A stretch of DNA of 64,000 nt, taken from positions 124,001 to 188,000 of the forward strand of contig NZ_FRCN01000015.1 in the NCBI RefSeq assembly GCF_900142925.1. The letters run 5' to 3'. Every line of letters starts with the position of its first letter. Within the stretch, counting starts at the first letter, position 1. Source of the DNA: Chitinophaga sp. CF418. Its GTDB lineage: Bacteria; Bacteroidota; Bacteroidia; Chitinophagales; Chitinophagaceae. Positions 42,052-52,200 of this stretch are shown here, one piece after another. The position numbers were made by a program, and so were the translations under genes. The notes under the pieces were generated by a model. It searched no databases and was not told where the DNA came from. It saw only the letters and a program-made list of their open reading frames with translations.

Positions 42052-43251
42052 TTAGGCTTTTTGAACGGCGAGCTCCGCGTTACGGGCTACTTTTGCCTTA
42101 TTTCTGAAGAAGAGAAAGATGTTCACCAGGACTACTCCGCTACAGCCCACACATACTGCAGGCCAATGACCGATATTCCAGAGGAAAAGCCCGAAAGCAG
42201 AGCCGGTGGCGCCTCCTATGAAGGTAGAAGTCATAAAGACGGTATTAAAGCGGTTCCTGGCTTCAGGAAGAATAGAGTAGATGATGGTCTGGTTGGTGAC
42301 CTGGACGGACTGGTGTCCCACATCCAGTATGATAATGCCGGCCAGTAAGAGGAATATGCCACTGCCGGTAAAATAAAATCCTATAAAACTGAGCAACTCG
42401 CAGATCAACCCGATAATAATGTTGTTCCGCGGGTCCCTGCCATCGCTGATCTTGCCGATCAGGGGAGCGGCGAGAGCGCCAGCTGCTCCGGCCAGGCCGA
42501 AAAGGCCGATCTCGAACGATTTAAACCCGAATGGCGGCACAGACAGGAAAAGCACCATAGTTACCCAGAAGGCGCTTACTACCGAGAACGACAGTGCATT
42601 GGTGATAGCTGCCTGCCGTAGTAAAGGCTGTGTCATGGCATAATGTGCTACTGACTTCATGAGATGTCCGTAATGCCCGTTGAATGACGGCTGGCTCTTA
42701 GGGAAACGTAACCGCATCAATACCAGCAGGATCAGACATACACCTGCGGCGATATAATACATGGCCCGCCAGCCATATAAAGACCCGATAGCCCCGCTGA
42801 GACTACGGGAGGCTAAGATGCCGACCAGTAAACCTGCCATAATAGTACCGATGGTACTGCCCCGTTTGTTGTCGGGTGTCAGATGCGCGGCCAGTGGCAG
42901 AATAAGCTGCGGAACAATGGTGGAAATGCCAATGAGCACACTGGCAATCTGTAAGATGACAAAACTAGGAGCACTTGCTGCCAGTAACAATGCCATTACG
43001 GTTACTCCGGTACTGACAAGGATCTGTTTCCGCCGTTCCAGGATATCTCCCATGGGAACGATCAACAGTAGCCCAAGTGCATATCCTATCTGGGTAAGAT
43101 AGGTAACCCTGCCGGCTACGCTTTCATGTAATCCCCATTCTTTTGAAATTAGAACGATTAAAGGCTGGCAATAGTAAATGTTGGCAACAATAAGTCCTGT
43201 ACAAGCCGCCATAAACGCCGTATCTCCCTTTCCTAAATGTTTCTGCTCCAT
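42052..43251 (-). CDS. MFS transporter
   Basis: A 399-residue 12-helix transporter of the major facilitator superfamily. ANIYYCQPLIVLISKEWGL at the start, the loop VPMGDILERRKQI after helix 2 (motif A), and the central GKISDGRDPRNN (second motif A copy) are visible. It resembles the drug and metabolite exporter branch (YdeG/AraJ-like). It is the last gene of an AraC-M20-MFS unit, 36 bases after the amidohydrolase, so export of the hydrolase's product or of its substrate is plausible, but not shown. Confidence 0.87.
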   Translation of the reverse strand: MEQKHLGKGDTAFMAACTGLIVANIYYCQPLIVLISKEWGLHESVAGRVTYLTQIGYALGLLLIVPMGDILERRKQILVSTGVTVMALLLAASAPSFVILQIASVLIGISTIVPQLILPLAAHLTPDNKRGSTIGTIMAGLLVGILASRSLSGAIGSLYGWRAMYYIAAGVCLILLVLMRLRFPKSQPSFNGHYGHLMKSVAHYAMTQPLLRQAAITNALSFSVVSAFWVTMVLFLSVPPFGFKSFEIGLFGLAGAAGALAAPLIGKISDGRDPRNNIIIGLICELLSFIGFYFTGSGIFLLLAGIIILDVGHQSVQVTNQTIIYSILPEARNRFNTVFMTSTFIGGATGSAFGLFLWNIGHWPAVCVGCSGVVLVNIFLFFRNKAKVARNAELAVQKA

Positions 43252-43287
43252 CCTGTTTCGATCAAATGAGGCCGCAAGTTACAACAA

Positions 43288-44460
43288 TTAGCGGAAGCCT
43301 TCGAGTAGCTCCACAGCCCCTTTAGCCAGGAAAGATGCTCCCAGTGGGATGCATTGCTCATTAAAGATCACTTTAGGATGATGGAGATAGTAACCGGGAG
43401 ACGTTGGGTCCTGTGCGCCCAGCAGGTAAAACATGGAAGGTACTTTGCGGGAATAATAGCAGAAATCCTCACCTGCCAGCAGAGGTATCTTCTCGAGGGC
43501 ATTCTGCTGGCCGAATACGCCTTTCAGGCTGCGTTGCAGTTTGCCATGCACGTCTCCGTTATTGAGCACACTGGGGATGCTGAAATACAGGTCAAAAATG
43601 ATGGCTGCCTGATGGATAAGCCCCAGCCCTTCACCAAGCTTTTGCAGGCGGTCTATCACCTCTTCGTAAACGTCCAGGTTCAGCGCCCGGATGGTTCCTT
43701 CCAGTACCACTCTGTCGGCTATAACATTGGGTGCAACGCCCCCGTTGATCTTGGTAAAGGAAAGCACTGCCGTTTCCATGGGAGGCGTATGCCGGGATAT
43801 GATGGTTTGTGCCGCCTGTATCAGCTGGGAGGCGATGACCACCGCATCAATACCCAACTGGGGAGATGCGCCGGCATGCGCCGCTCTGCCCTTCACTTCT
43901 ATGGTGAAGAACCCCGTACATGCCAGGGCAGGACCGATAGCGTAAGAGATCTGTCCCACGGGCATGGATGGATCTACATGCAAGCCTAAGGCCGCCTGTA
44001 CGTCGTCCAGGTGCCCCGCTTCCACAAAGCGGCGTGCACCGCTTTTCTTTTCCGGGTCAGTGCTGGGCCCTTCCTCAGAGGGCTGAAAGAGTAGTTTTAT
44101 CGTTCCCTGGAAGTCAGTTTGTTTTAACAGCGTGGCAGCGCCTATCAGCATGGTTGTATGGAGGTCGTGACCGCAGGCATGCATTTTTCCGCTCACCTTA
44201 GAGGCAAAGGGCAGGCCTGTTTCTTCCTGCATTGGCAAGGCATCCATATCTGCACGGATAGCCACACAGGGACCATGCCCGCGTGTCAGGGAGGCAATGA
44301 CGCCAGTACCCGCGATGTTGGAGATGTAATCTATTCCCAGCAGATCCAGTTCCTGTTTTACCAGGGTGGAAGTATGTTCTTCCTCGTAGCCTAACTCTGG
44401 TTGTGCATGAATTTGTCTTCTGATATCAATAAGCCTGTCCGTTAATTGAGCGTCCATCAA
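43288..44460 (-). CDS. M20D family amidohydrolase
   Basis: A 390-residue cytoplasmic metallo-amidohydrolase of the hippuricase/IAA-amino acid hydrolase group. Metal ligands lie in HACGHDLHT (about 94-102), QPSEEGP, and GLHVDPSMPVGQ; the dimerisation domain starts near FFTIEVKGRAAHAGASP, and the last metal ligand is in LYYLGAQ-like YYLHHPKVIFNE. It probably removes an acyl or aryl-acyl group from an amino acid conjugate. It lies 13 bases after the AraC gene and 36 before the MFS gene on the same strand. Confidence 0.9.
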   Translation of the reverse strand: MMDAQLTDRLIDIRRQIHAQPELGYEEEHTSTLVKQELDLLGIDYISNIAGTGVIASLTRGHGPCVAIRADMDALPMQEETGLPFASKVSGKMHACGHDLHTTMLIGAATLLKQTDFQGTIKLLFQPSEEGPSTDPEKKSGARRFVEAGHLDDVQAALGLHVDPSMPVGQISYAIGPALACTGFFTIEVKGRAAHAGASPQLGIDAVVIASQLIQAAQTIISRHTPPMETAVLSFTKINGGVAPNVIADRVVLEGTIRALNLDVYEEVIDRLQKLGEGLGLIHQAAIIFDLYFSIPSVLNNGDVHGKLQRSLKGVFGQQNALEKIPLLAGEDFCYYSRKVPSMFYLLGAQDPTSPGYYLHHPKVIFNEQCIPLGASFLAKGAVELLEGFR

Positions 44461-44473
44461 TCAGCATTTTCCG

Positions 44474-45478
44474 TCAAGTTAAGCGGTTTTTCCGATATTC
44501 TCTGGGAGAACAACGGTAACGCTTACGGAAAACAGCGGTGAAATAATTCGCGCCCCGGTAGCCGGTGCTGTAACTGATCTCTTTGATGCTGAGTGTGGTC
44601 TGGGAAAGGAGAGAGGCTGCTTTTTTTAAGCGCAGGTGTTCAATATATCCGCGGGGAGAAACACTAAGCAGTTCTTTGAAAGCCCGTTCAAAAGTGTTGA
44701 TATGCATACCCGCCTGTTTGCTCAGTTCAGCTATACTTAGTGGCTGATGATAATGGTTCTGGATGTAAATGCATATCTGGCGTAGTTTCTGGGCCTGATC
44801 GCCGTTCTGAAGATATTTAGGGGTGAGCGCGCTGAAATACAGTGATAGCAGTTCATTCAACCTTGACTCCAGATAGGGCTTCAGTGCCTGATCTGCTTCG
44901 GGCGTCTGGCGCATTTCATGCAGTACTTTCAGGTCCGACACGTCCATCCTGATGGCGGGCAACAGGGCTGCTCTGCGAGCCTGCCGCTGCTGTTGCTGAT
45001 AGATTTCTTCAAAGGACGGATGATGAGCGATGAATTTCCGGAAGAAGGCAGGAGAAAAAGAAATACAGATCATTTCATAATATCCCGGCCGCAGGTCTGC
45101 GATATTCTGGGACTGAGAAGGAAGGTAATAGATACCGAATTCCTTTTCAATCAGCATCAGTTTCCCTTTTCCCTGCAAACGGCAGGAAATATTACCCTGC
45201 AGGATGCAGCACATTGCCAGCATGGGTTGTGTAACGGAGGGGCGCAATCTGATCTTTTCCTTTACAAAGCATTGTTGCCAGCTGATAATCCAGTCAGGAT
45301 CTCTTATTTCCTGTGTGATGTAACTGCCGAAAGGTGCTTCTACATACGTGGTATCTGTTGATTGTGCGAGCCGGTATTGCTGATATCTGTCCGGCAGGCT
45401 TGCGGACACCCGGACATGTGGCTGCATTTTTTCGGGTATCCCAAAGTGCAGCGCAGGGGGATATAAGCTGGAGGTCAT
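44474..45478 (-). CDS. AraC family transcriptional regulator
   Basis: A 334-residue regulator. The N-terminal two thirds form a ligand-sensing domain (about 1-215) and the C-terminal HTH pair runs from QKLRQICIYIQNHYHQPLSI to RYRCSPREYRKNRL. The first helix-turn-helix is SIAELSKQAGMHINTFERAFKE and the second IKEISYSTGYRGANYFTAVFRK, the standard AraC signature FxxxF(R/K)xxG-type layout. It heads the AraC-M20-MFS unit and likely controls it. A -7 element lies 60 bases upstream. Confidence 0.92.
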   Translation of the reverse strand: MTSSLYPPALHFGIPEKMQPHVRVSASLPDRYQQYRLAQSTDTTYVEAPFGSYITQEIRDPDWIISWQQCFVKEKIRLRPSVTQPMLAMCCILQGNISCRLQGKGKLMLIEKEFGIYYLPSQSQNIADLRPGYYEMICISFSPAFFRKFIAHHPSFEEIYQQQQRQARRAALLPAIRMDVSDLKVLHEMRQTPEADQALKPYLESRLNELLSLYFSALTPKYLQNGDQAQKLRQICIYIQNHYHQPLSIAELSKQAGMHINTFERAFKELLSVSPRGYIEHLRLKKAASLLSQTTLSIKEISYSTGYRGANYFTAVFRKRYRCSPREYRKNRLT

Positions 45479-45902
45479 GTTCAGGCATTTAACCGGTGAC
45501 TGTAATAATTCTGGTTGTATAAATTCAGGTTACTACCCAAATATATGCCCCGGTACTGCGATGAAACTTCAGATCGATAAGGCTTATTCGTTATCATATT
45601 TTCCCGCTGGATTTTTGTTCATGCTGTTTCATACTTTCTGTAGAGCACAACAAGCTCATTCCCCCTTTTGCTGAGTTATTGCAGCGAAGGATGTCATCAG
45701 TACAATTAATAGAGGTAAATTTTTTATTACATGCAGCGTGGAATATCTGAAGCGATATGTGGAGCGGGTACATAAGTGCTTGTATTCATAGTAAGGAGCA
45801 GGCGCCCTGGCGCGCCTTTTGTGAATTAAGGATATTTATTCACACAACAATACCCCTCGGGGATGTGTTAACTTAATTCAAACTCCAAAATCCACCAGCA
45901 TT
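45479..45902. other. Intergenic region upstream of araC-like gene and the SnoaL-like gene
   Basis: Contains the AraC -7 element, a 37-codon frame at 45561-45674 with a signal-peptide-like hydrophobic core (FPAGFLFMLFHTFCRAQQ), which may be a gene remnant, a GC-rich hairpin AGGCGC-CCTGGC-GCGCCT at 45800-45817, and GTGAAT/ATTCAC at 45821/45838. I cannot prove a gene in it. Confidence 0.4.
45538..45545 (-). promoter_or_regulatory. -7 promoter element of the AraC-M20-MFS unit
   Basis: Minus-strand TATATTTG matches TAnnTTTG, about 60 bases upstream of the araC-like ATG. No clear -33. Confidence 0.5.
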
Positions 45903-46262
45903 ATGACTACACAAGAAATCGCAACCCGCCTTGCGGAGCTCTGCAAAAAAGGAGAATTCGAAACTGCACAGAAAGAATTGTATGCTCAGGATGCAATCAG
46001 TATTGAGCCTGAGGAAACGCCTGAATTTGCAAAGGAAACGAAGGGCCTTGACAAGATCTTTGAAAAGGGAAACAAATTTATGTCCATGGTAGAGGATGTT
46101 CATGGAATAGATGTCTCTGCACCATTGGTTGCAGGGAATTCATTTGCCCTTGTGCTGACGATGGATATGACTATGAAAGGGCAGGGCAGAATGAAGATGC
46201 AGGAACTTTGTGTATACATTACAAAGGAAGGAAAAGTAATTTCAGAACAGTTCTACATGTAG
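45903..46262 (+). CDS. SnoaL-like (NTF2-fold) protein
   Basis: A 119-residue cytoplasmic protein. The layout fits an NTF2-like/SnoaL fold: helical start TTQEIATRLAELCKKGEFETAQKELY, then AISIEPEETPEFAKETKGLDKIFEKG, and four strands (IDVSAPLVAGNSFALVLTMDMT; QELCVYITKEGKVISEQFYM). No catalytic residue can be assigned. Members of this fold include isomerases, hydrolases and dimer partners. It is monocistronic by its flanking signals. Confidence 0.72.
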   Translation: MTTQEIATRLAELCKKGEFETAQKELYAQDAISIEPEETPEFAKETKGLDKIFEKGNKFMSMVEDVHGIDVSAPLVAGNSFALVLTMDMTMKGQGRMKMQELCVYITKEGKVISEQFYM

Positions 46263-46340
46263 TGGAAATGTAAACACATCCGGTATGTGTGATCAGCCTG
46301 GGCAGTGTCGGTAGCTATGGTTACTGTTGATAAAAAGCAT

Positions 46341-46374
46341 AAAAAAGGGCCGCAGATCAGTGCGGCCCCTTTTC
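46341..46374. terminator. Bidirectional terminator between the SnoaL-like and DUF4240 genes
   Basis: GGGCCGCA-GATCAG-TGCGGCCC with A6 on the left and a T run on the right, so it works both ways between convergent genes. It ends 5 bases before the DUF4240 stop. Confidence 0.85.
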
Positions 46375-46378
46375 GTTG

Positions 46379-46861
46379 TTACCAGCCCCTCGAATTGGAG
46401 CCAGATTCAATACAATGAAGACAATATCGTTCAAATTCTTCCCCGAATTTTTCCTCATATACACTGTAGCCAATAAATCCGATGTCCCCTGCGGGGACAT
46501 TCATCGTGGCGGCGGCCGGATTTTCATCAATCATGTTATAGTACCGTTCTCCCATGCCCACTATAAAGCATCGTCGGTGGAGGAATCCCTCATCTGAACC
46601 GTTGACGCGTTCGTGGATTTCTTCACGGTCTATATGGAAGAGCTTTTCTTCCATGACGTGATTGAACCTGGTGAGCTCCCGTTCATCCATATAAAGGAGC
46701 TGTTGCCTGATATAGCTGGCAATGTCATTGGAAACGATCATTCCAAGTTGCCTGATTAAAATGGGATCATTGGTCGTAAGCGCTCTTTCTCTTAAATTAT
46801 ATAAATCTCTATCTGTTGTCCACGCGGTTTCAATGATTTCCCAGAATCTTGTTGCGTTCAT
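46379..46861 (-). CDS. DUF4240 family protein
   Basis: A 160-residue protein starting MNATRFWEIIETAWTTDRDL, a start I recognise from DUF4240. It is mostly helical, with VSNDIASYIRQQLLYMDERELTRFNHVMEEKL in the middle, and two Cys near the C-terminus (YCLHCIESG). Members of the family often sit in contact-dependent or immunity-like settings, but here there is no toxin-like neighbour, so no role can be assigned. Confidence 0.72.
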   Translation of the reverse strand: MNATRFWEIIETAWTTDRDLYNLRERALTTNDPILIRQLGMIVSNDIASYIRQQLLYMDERELTRFNHVMEEKLFHIDREEIHERVNGSDEGFLHRRCFIVGMGERYYNMIDENPAAATMNVPAGDIGFIGYSVYEEKFGEEFERYCLHCIESGSNSRGW

Positions 46862-47044
46862 AAAAGACAGATTTACGATGTCGTGGAATAAGTGCGCCAG
46901 GCATAATCAATGTATTTACGTGCGCACCTTTACTATAACAACGGAGTAATAGCAAAGTTCATCCCATATTTTCCTGGTATAACTCCTATTTTACTATTTT
47001 GTCGATGACCAGAATAATAACATTTCTAAATCGCATATTATTTT

Positions 47045-48976
47045 ATGAAACGTCTTCTTTTTCTTGCCGCCCTCATTTCCCTGGGACTGGCAACGAGAGC
47101 ACAGCAAACTCAAAAACCTCCGTTACATGGCAAACACTGGATGGCGGTGACCGGAAAACCTCTGGCAGCTACGGCTGGATCGATGATATTCCAGAAAGGC
47201 GGTAATGCCGTGGATGCGGCTTGTGCCATGCTGGCAGCCACCTGTACAATGTGGGATGTATTGAGCTGGGGAGGGGAAACGCAGGCCCTGATCTTCAATC
47301 CTAAAACCAAAAAAGTTATTGCTATCAACGCCCTGGGCGTAGCGCCCACCGGTGCTACCGTGGAATTTTTCAAAAGCAAGGGGTACAATTTTCCACCTGA
47401 ATATGGTCCGCTGGCGGCTGTAACGCCGGGCACTCCAGGCGGGCTGTGCTACATGCTGGCAGAATACGGTACCCTGAGCCTAAAAGAAGTACTGGCCCCA
47501 GCTATGGAAATGGCAGCCGGTTACCCTATCGAGGCTCAGACCGCCAATAGTATGGAAAAGAGTAAAGACCGTCTGAAACAGTGGCCTTACAGCAAAGCGG
47601 TATTCCTGACCCATCCGGGCGAGAAACGAGAGGCGCCGGAAGCGGGAGAGATCTTTGTACAGAAAGACCTGCTGGCTACCCTCACCAAAATGATAGAAGC
47701 GGAGCAGACGGCACTGAAGAACAAAAAGTCCCGTAAAGAGGCTATTATGGCTGCTTACGACCGCTTTTACAAGGGAGATATTGCAAAGGAATTTGTACGC
47801 GGCTGTAAGGAACAGGGAGGGCTGATCACAGAGCAGGATCTGGCAAAGTGGAAACCGATAGAGGAGGAACCGCTGCACGTGAACTATAAAGGCATTGAAG
47901 TGTATAAACTGCAATCCTGGACGCAGGGACCTATGCTGCTGCAAAGCCTGAATATCCTGGAAAATTTTGATCTGAAGGGAATGGGATACAATTCCGCCCA
48001 ATATATCCATACCCTGTACCAAACAATGAACCTGACCTTTGCGGACAGGGACTTCTATTATGGAGATCCTTATTTCACGCCTAAAACGCCTATTCAGGGG
48101 CTACTGAGCAAAGCATATGCAAAGGAGAGGGCCAAACAGATCAATCCTGATCATAACGACCCGGCTGCGGCGCCGGGGGATCCTTATCCTTTCGAGGGCA
48201 AAACTAATCCTTACCTGCGGTTACTAAAGCAACGCAGCTCCCTGACAGATACGTCTCTTGAGAAAAAGCCGGAAGGATTCGTTCCGAAGCATGATGCGGC
48301 CAGCCTGCTGACCGTACCGGCTACTGATCAGATGTACGCTGCCAATAATATAGACAGCCTCTATATGGACCGTCTGTGGAGGGGTACTACCAGCGTGGAA
48401 GCGGCTGATGAAGAGGGCTGGGTGGTATCTGTCACGCCAAGCGGTGGATGGACGCCGGCATGTATTGCAGGGCGTACGGGTGTGGGCATGAGCCAGCGTT
48501 TGCAGAGTTTTGTACTGGACAGCACTTTGTGCCCTTTCAACGTAATAGCACCCGGGAAACGTCCAAGGGTGACCCTGACGCCATCTATGGCATTGAAAGA
48601 TGGTAAACCATATCTTTCTTTTGCAGTACAGGGTGGAGATACCCAGGATCAGAACCTGCTGCAGTTCTTCCTGAATGTAGTGGAATTTGGTATGACGGTA
48701 CAACAGGCCACAGAAGCCGCCAATATTAATACCAATCAGCTGTGGTTATCGCTGGGAGGCACGAGTACAAAAGAACGTATGCCGCATCCCGGTAGCATAT
48801 TGCTGAACAGTAATACGCCGGAATCAGTGAGAGAGACATTAAAGAAGATGGGATATATTACCACTTTCGGTGAGCGTACAAGCGGTCCTGTGAATGCTAT
48901 TTTTCTGGATAGTAAGCACGGCTCCCTATGGGGAGGAAGTAGTAATCATGGAGAGGATTACGGCATTGGATGGTAG
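47045..48976 (+). CDS. ggt: Gamma-glutamyltransferase
   Basis: Exported N-terminal nucleophile hydrolase that removes gamma-glutamyl groups from glutathione and similar peptides. The 643-residue precursor starts with signal peptide MKRLLFLAALISLGLATRAQ. The large subunit begins KHWMAVTGKPLAATAGSMIF and ends near the self-cleavage site: RLWRGTTSVEAADEEGW, whose Thr (about 448) is the catalytic nucleophile. GMSQRLQSFVLD and RPRVTLTPSMALKDGKP follow in the small subunit. The classic TTHFSVVD reads TTSVEAADEEG here, a variant typical of a Bacteroidota subgroup. It is flanked by a strong terminator downstream. Confidence 0.88.
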   Translation: MKRLLFLAALISLGLATRAQQTQKPPLHGKHWMAVTGKPLAATAGSMIFQKGGNAVDAACAMLAATCTMWDVLSWGGETQALIFNPKTKKVIAINALGVAPTGATVEFFKSKGYNFPPEYGPLAAVTPGTPGGLCYMLAEYGTLSLKEVLAPAMEMAAGYPIEAQTANSMEKSKDRLKQWPYSKAVFLTHPGEKREAPEAGEIFVQKDLLATLTKMIEAEQTALKNKKSRKEAIMAAYDRFYKGDIAKEFVRGCKEQGGLITEQDLAKWKPIEEEPLHVNYKGIEVYKLQSWTQGPMLLQSLNILENFDLKGMGYNSAQYIHTLYQTMNLTFADRDFYYGDPYFTPKTPIQGLLSKAYAKERAKQINPDHNDPAAAPGDPYPFEGKTNPYLRLLKQRSSLTDTSLEKKPEGFVPKHDAASLLTVPATDQMYAANNIDSLYMDRLWRGTTSVEAADEEGWVVSVTPSGGWTPACIAGRTGVGMSQRLQSFVLDSTLCPFNVIAPGKRPRVTLTPSMALKDGKPYLSFAVQGGDTQDQNLLQFFLNVVEFGMTVQQATEAANINTNQLWLSLGGTSTKERMPHPGSILLNSNTPESVRETLKKMGYITTFGERTSGPVNAIFLDSKHGSLWGGSSNHGEDYGIGW

Positions 48977-49000
48977 TTTGAAGACGATCTTAATAACTGT

Positions 49001-49036
49001 AAGAAAGCCACTTGATAAATGTCAAGTGGCTTTCTT
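49001..49036 (+). terminator. Terminator after ggt
   Basis: Perfect 15-base-pair stem AAGAAAGCCACTTGA / TCAAGTGGCTTTCTT with a six-base loop, 25 bases after the stop. Confidence 0.85.
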
Positions 49037-49047
49037 GTCTTAGATCA

Positions 49048-49078
49048 TTTGAGCGGGCATTGGTTTTTATCATTTTTG
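49048..49078 (+). promoter_or_regulatory. Promoter of a candidate small transcript
   Basis: TTTG (49048-49051), a 19-base spacer, then CATTTTTG (49071-49078), one mismatch from TAnnTTTG. The spacer equals that of the tRNA-Ala promoter in this window, which supports a real promoter. Confidence 0.5.
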
Positions 49079-49084
49079 TATCAG

Positions 49085-49228
49085 CAATTAACACAGTGTT
49101 CAACTGCATGAATCAACTGGTAAAAGTTGTAAGAACAAGTTGTAGAGTATTGTATGTTCAACCTCAAATTAAACAATCCTGAATTAGATCAAAAGTCTCG
49201 CATCATTTATGCGGGACTGTTTTTTTTC
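49085..49228 (+). ncRNA. Candidate small RNA or micro-protein mRNA, about 145 bases
   Basis: Lies between the promoter at 49048-49078 and the terminator ending at 49228, in a gap with no annotated-size gene. A 24-codon frame at 49108-49182 (MNQLVKVVRTSCRVLYVQPQ...) is the only reading frame and may or may not be used. The family is not recognised. It is not part of the ggt transcript, which ends at its own terminator just before. Confidence 0.4.
49194..49228 (+). terminator. Terminator of the candidate small transcript
   Basis: AGTCTCGCAT-CATTT-ATGCGGGACT (ten pairs, one G-T wobble), then G and eight T residues. Confidence 0.85.
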
Positions 49229-49243
49229 GCCATATCCATAGTA

Positions 49244-49277
49244 AAAAAGCCGTCCCATGAGAATGAGACGGCTTTTT
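49244..49277 (-). terminator. Terminator of the TonB-dependent receptor gene
   Basis: AAAAAGCCGTC / GACGGCTTTTT with a 12-base loop, 20 bases past the receptor's stop, ending in a T run on the minus strand. Confidence 0.8.
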
Positions 49278-49297
49278 ATCTTTAGTGTATATTGATA

Positions 49298-52200
49298 TTA
49301 GTTGAACAGATATCTTACACCAAATTGCATCTGCCAGCGTGAGGTAATACCTGTGTTGTTGGCAAAGCTGTTTGAGTAGTGTACCTGGTTGTTAACATCC
49401 GCATAAGGGAAGGAGAACAACGGAGTCTTACCATCAGCAGCGATACCTTCAAACTTCAGCGGGTTGGTTACTGTAGCAGACTTTACGATCCCCCAGTTCT
49501 TATTCAACAGGTTGCCCACGTTGATGATATCCAGGGATAAACGCAGTGTGTGGCGCTCTTTACCGGTTTTAACAGAGATGTCTTCAGTGATGTTGACATC
49601 CGCTTTTTTAAAGAATGGGAGAGTTACCGCGTTCGCTTTTGCTACTTGTCCACGGTGTGAAGACAGATAACCGCTCTGGCTGATGAAGTTGTTCAGCTGT
49701 GTCCAGATCTGGGCAGCAGTTCTTGGGTCGTTTGAAGTACCTGTAGTGCTACCCGTGTGGGTAGTGGCGTTGTAAGAACCTACGTTGATAAGATTAATAT
49801 CTTTATCGCTGGTAGGAATATACATCAGGTCATTATTGAAACCATCACCATTCAGGTCGCCATTATAGATGTAAGAAGTTACACCTGCGGGTGCTGCTTC
49901 GTAGATCAGACCAAAGGAAGTAGCGAAGTATTTAGCATAGGATACTTTGTAGGAAGCCATTGCGATAATACGGTTGGGCAGCCTGTAAGAAGCATATGTC
50001 AGGTTTGCTGCATTTGGATCTGCACTTACAGCACGGGCGCTCCACAGTGAGGAAGCGGTGCTGCCCGTTTCTGCTGTATTGCGTGCATCACCATGTGTAT
50101 AGGCAACGCTTACATACAGGTTCTTGTATGTTTTCTGCACGCGACCGGTGACATTGTAAGCATATCCTTTGCTGGTATTGCTCATCAGGATAGCGTTACC
50201 AATATTAGGATCAGCCAGGGAGGTACCTGCGGAATAATATTTATTGCTGGTATTCAGAGAAGTGGTCAGGGATGTGTTATAACGCATCCTGTTATCACTT
50301 CCATTAGTCAGTGCATAACCGTTGGTTTCATTCAGGTTAATGTTCTGATAATATACAGCGTTGATATCCTTGGAGTAAGTACCTTCTACTGTGAATACCC
50401 AGTCTCCTGGCAGTTTTTTATCAACAGCAAGGCTTGTTTTCAGCACGGAAGGATATTTAAAGTTTTTATCAGTCAGCGCAACGAGATAAGCTGTGTTGGC
50501 AGATGCTGACTCAGGACGGTACTGATTAGGATCAGCACTGAATGCTACACCACTTTTGGTGAAGGAACCCCACTGTACACCGTTGTTACTGGCCTGGTTG
50601 CTGATCCATACAAATGGCGGAGGTCCGGAGAAGATACCTAAACCACCTCTAACCTGTAAGGTCTTATCATCCAGTACATCCCAGTTGAAGCCAATACGAG
50701 GAGATATCAGCAATGCATTACCGGGAGCTTTTCCGATATCGTAGCTCTTACCATCTTTGAACTTCAATGCATTGAACTGTGGGTTGTCTTCAAAGTCCTG
50801 CTTGTAGATAGTCATATCCAGACGCAGTCCGTAGGTGAGCGTGAAGTTGTTTGATACACGCCATTTATCCTGTGCAAATAAACCCAGTTCTGTAGAACCT
50901 GCATATGCCCATGGGAAGGATCCATCAGATAATGCAGAATACTGGAGGTAATAGCTTTTTGCATTCAGTGCACCGTTCCTGGCGCTGTTGTAGAAATCAG
51001 TCAGGCTGGCAAACTGATAGGCACCCTGGTAACCAGGAGCGAATGCATTCTTATATTTCCTGTAATAATCCTGCGTACCTACTGTAATCTCATGTGCACC
51101 TTTGTAGAAGGTGAAGATGTCAGAGATCTGGAATACGTCAGTATTCAGGGTGTTGTTATAAGTGTACGGCTCATAACCAAAGGTGGTGTAGATGTTACCG
51201 CCGTTCAGGATGTCCACCAGCGGCATTGTGGAGGAACTGGAATGAGGTGTTCGGTAGTCACGCAGTGCTGTGTATCCAACCTGGAATTTGTTGGAGGCAG
51301 TGTTACCGAAACGGGTGTTCAGTTCTGCAATAAAGATATTGAAGTTGTTGTTGATCACATATCCGCTTCCATAGAAAGGCATTGAGTTAAAGCCTGGCTG
51401 GCCACCTGTTTGCCCTGCCGGTCTGCTGGTACTTGCAAACTGGTCAGACATTGATTTCAGGTAGTTGTACTTTAAAGTAAGGGTATTATGATCGTTGATA
51501 TTCCAATCGATCTTTGCAGTGATCTTATCACTGTTTGTCTTGAAGGAATAGCCGGAATAAGCTCCGGGATCGTACCCGTAAGTACCCTTCAGAAAGGTAG
51601 CCAGGGCCGCTAAAGTGTCTGCATTGGCATTGGAAACACCACCTGGGCTGCTGGGGGCGTGTGAAGCATCAGAAGGGATCCAGCTGGTAGCAGGAGCTGT
51701 CTGACGGGATGACTCACCATTCACGAAGAAGAATAATTTGTTCTTAATGATTGGTCCGCCGATGGAAGCACCACGGATATTAAAGGAGAGATCAGTTTTA
51801 GGTGCAACTGCGTTCTCTACTTTGTAACCCTGTGTGTTTTCATTTTTGAAATAAGTGTAAACGGTTCCTCTGAAGGTGTTGGTACCGCTTTTTGTAACGG
51901 TATTTACACCCGCGCCAGAGAAGCCACCCTGGCGTACGTCGTAGGGAGCAAGATTTACCTGAATCTGTTCGATCGCGTCCAGGCTAATAGGCTGTGCGCC
52001 TGCTTGGCCGCCGAGGGTACCTGATAACCCGAATGAGTTATTGAAGTTGGCACCATCTACGGTGAAGTTGTTGTACTGGTTGCTGCGGCCGCCAAAGCTT
52101 TGTCCGCCGATAGGGCTGGAAGTGGTAGGCTCCAGTCTTGTAAAATCCTGTGCAGACCTGTTGATAGTAGGCAGTTTTTCCAGTTGATCACGGCTGATGA

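Noticed and set aside
45561..45674. 37-codon frame with signal-peptide-like core upstream of the araC-like gene
   Set aside because: Too short, no conserved motif and no promoter or terminator of its own. It may be a remnant, so it is only mentioned in the gap entry.
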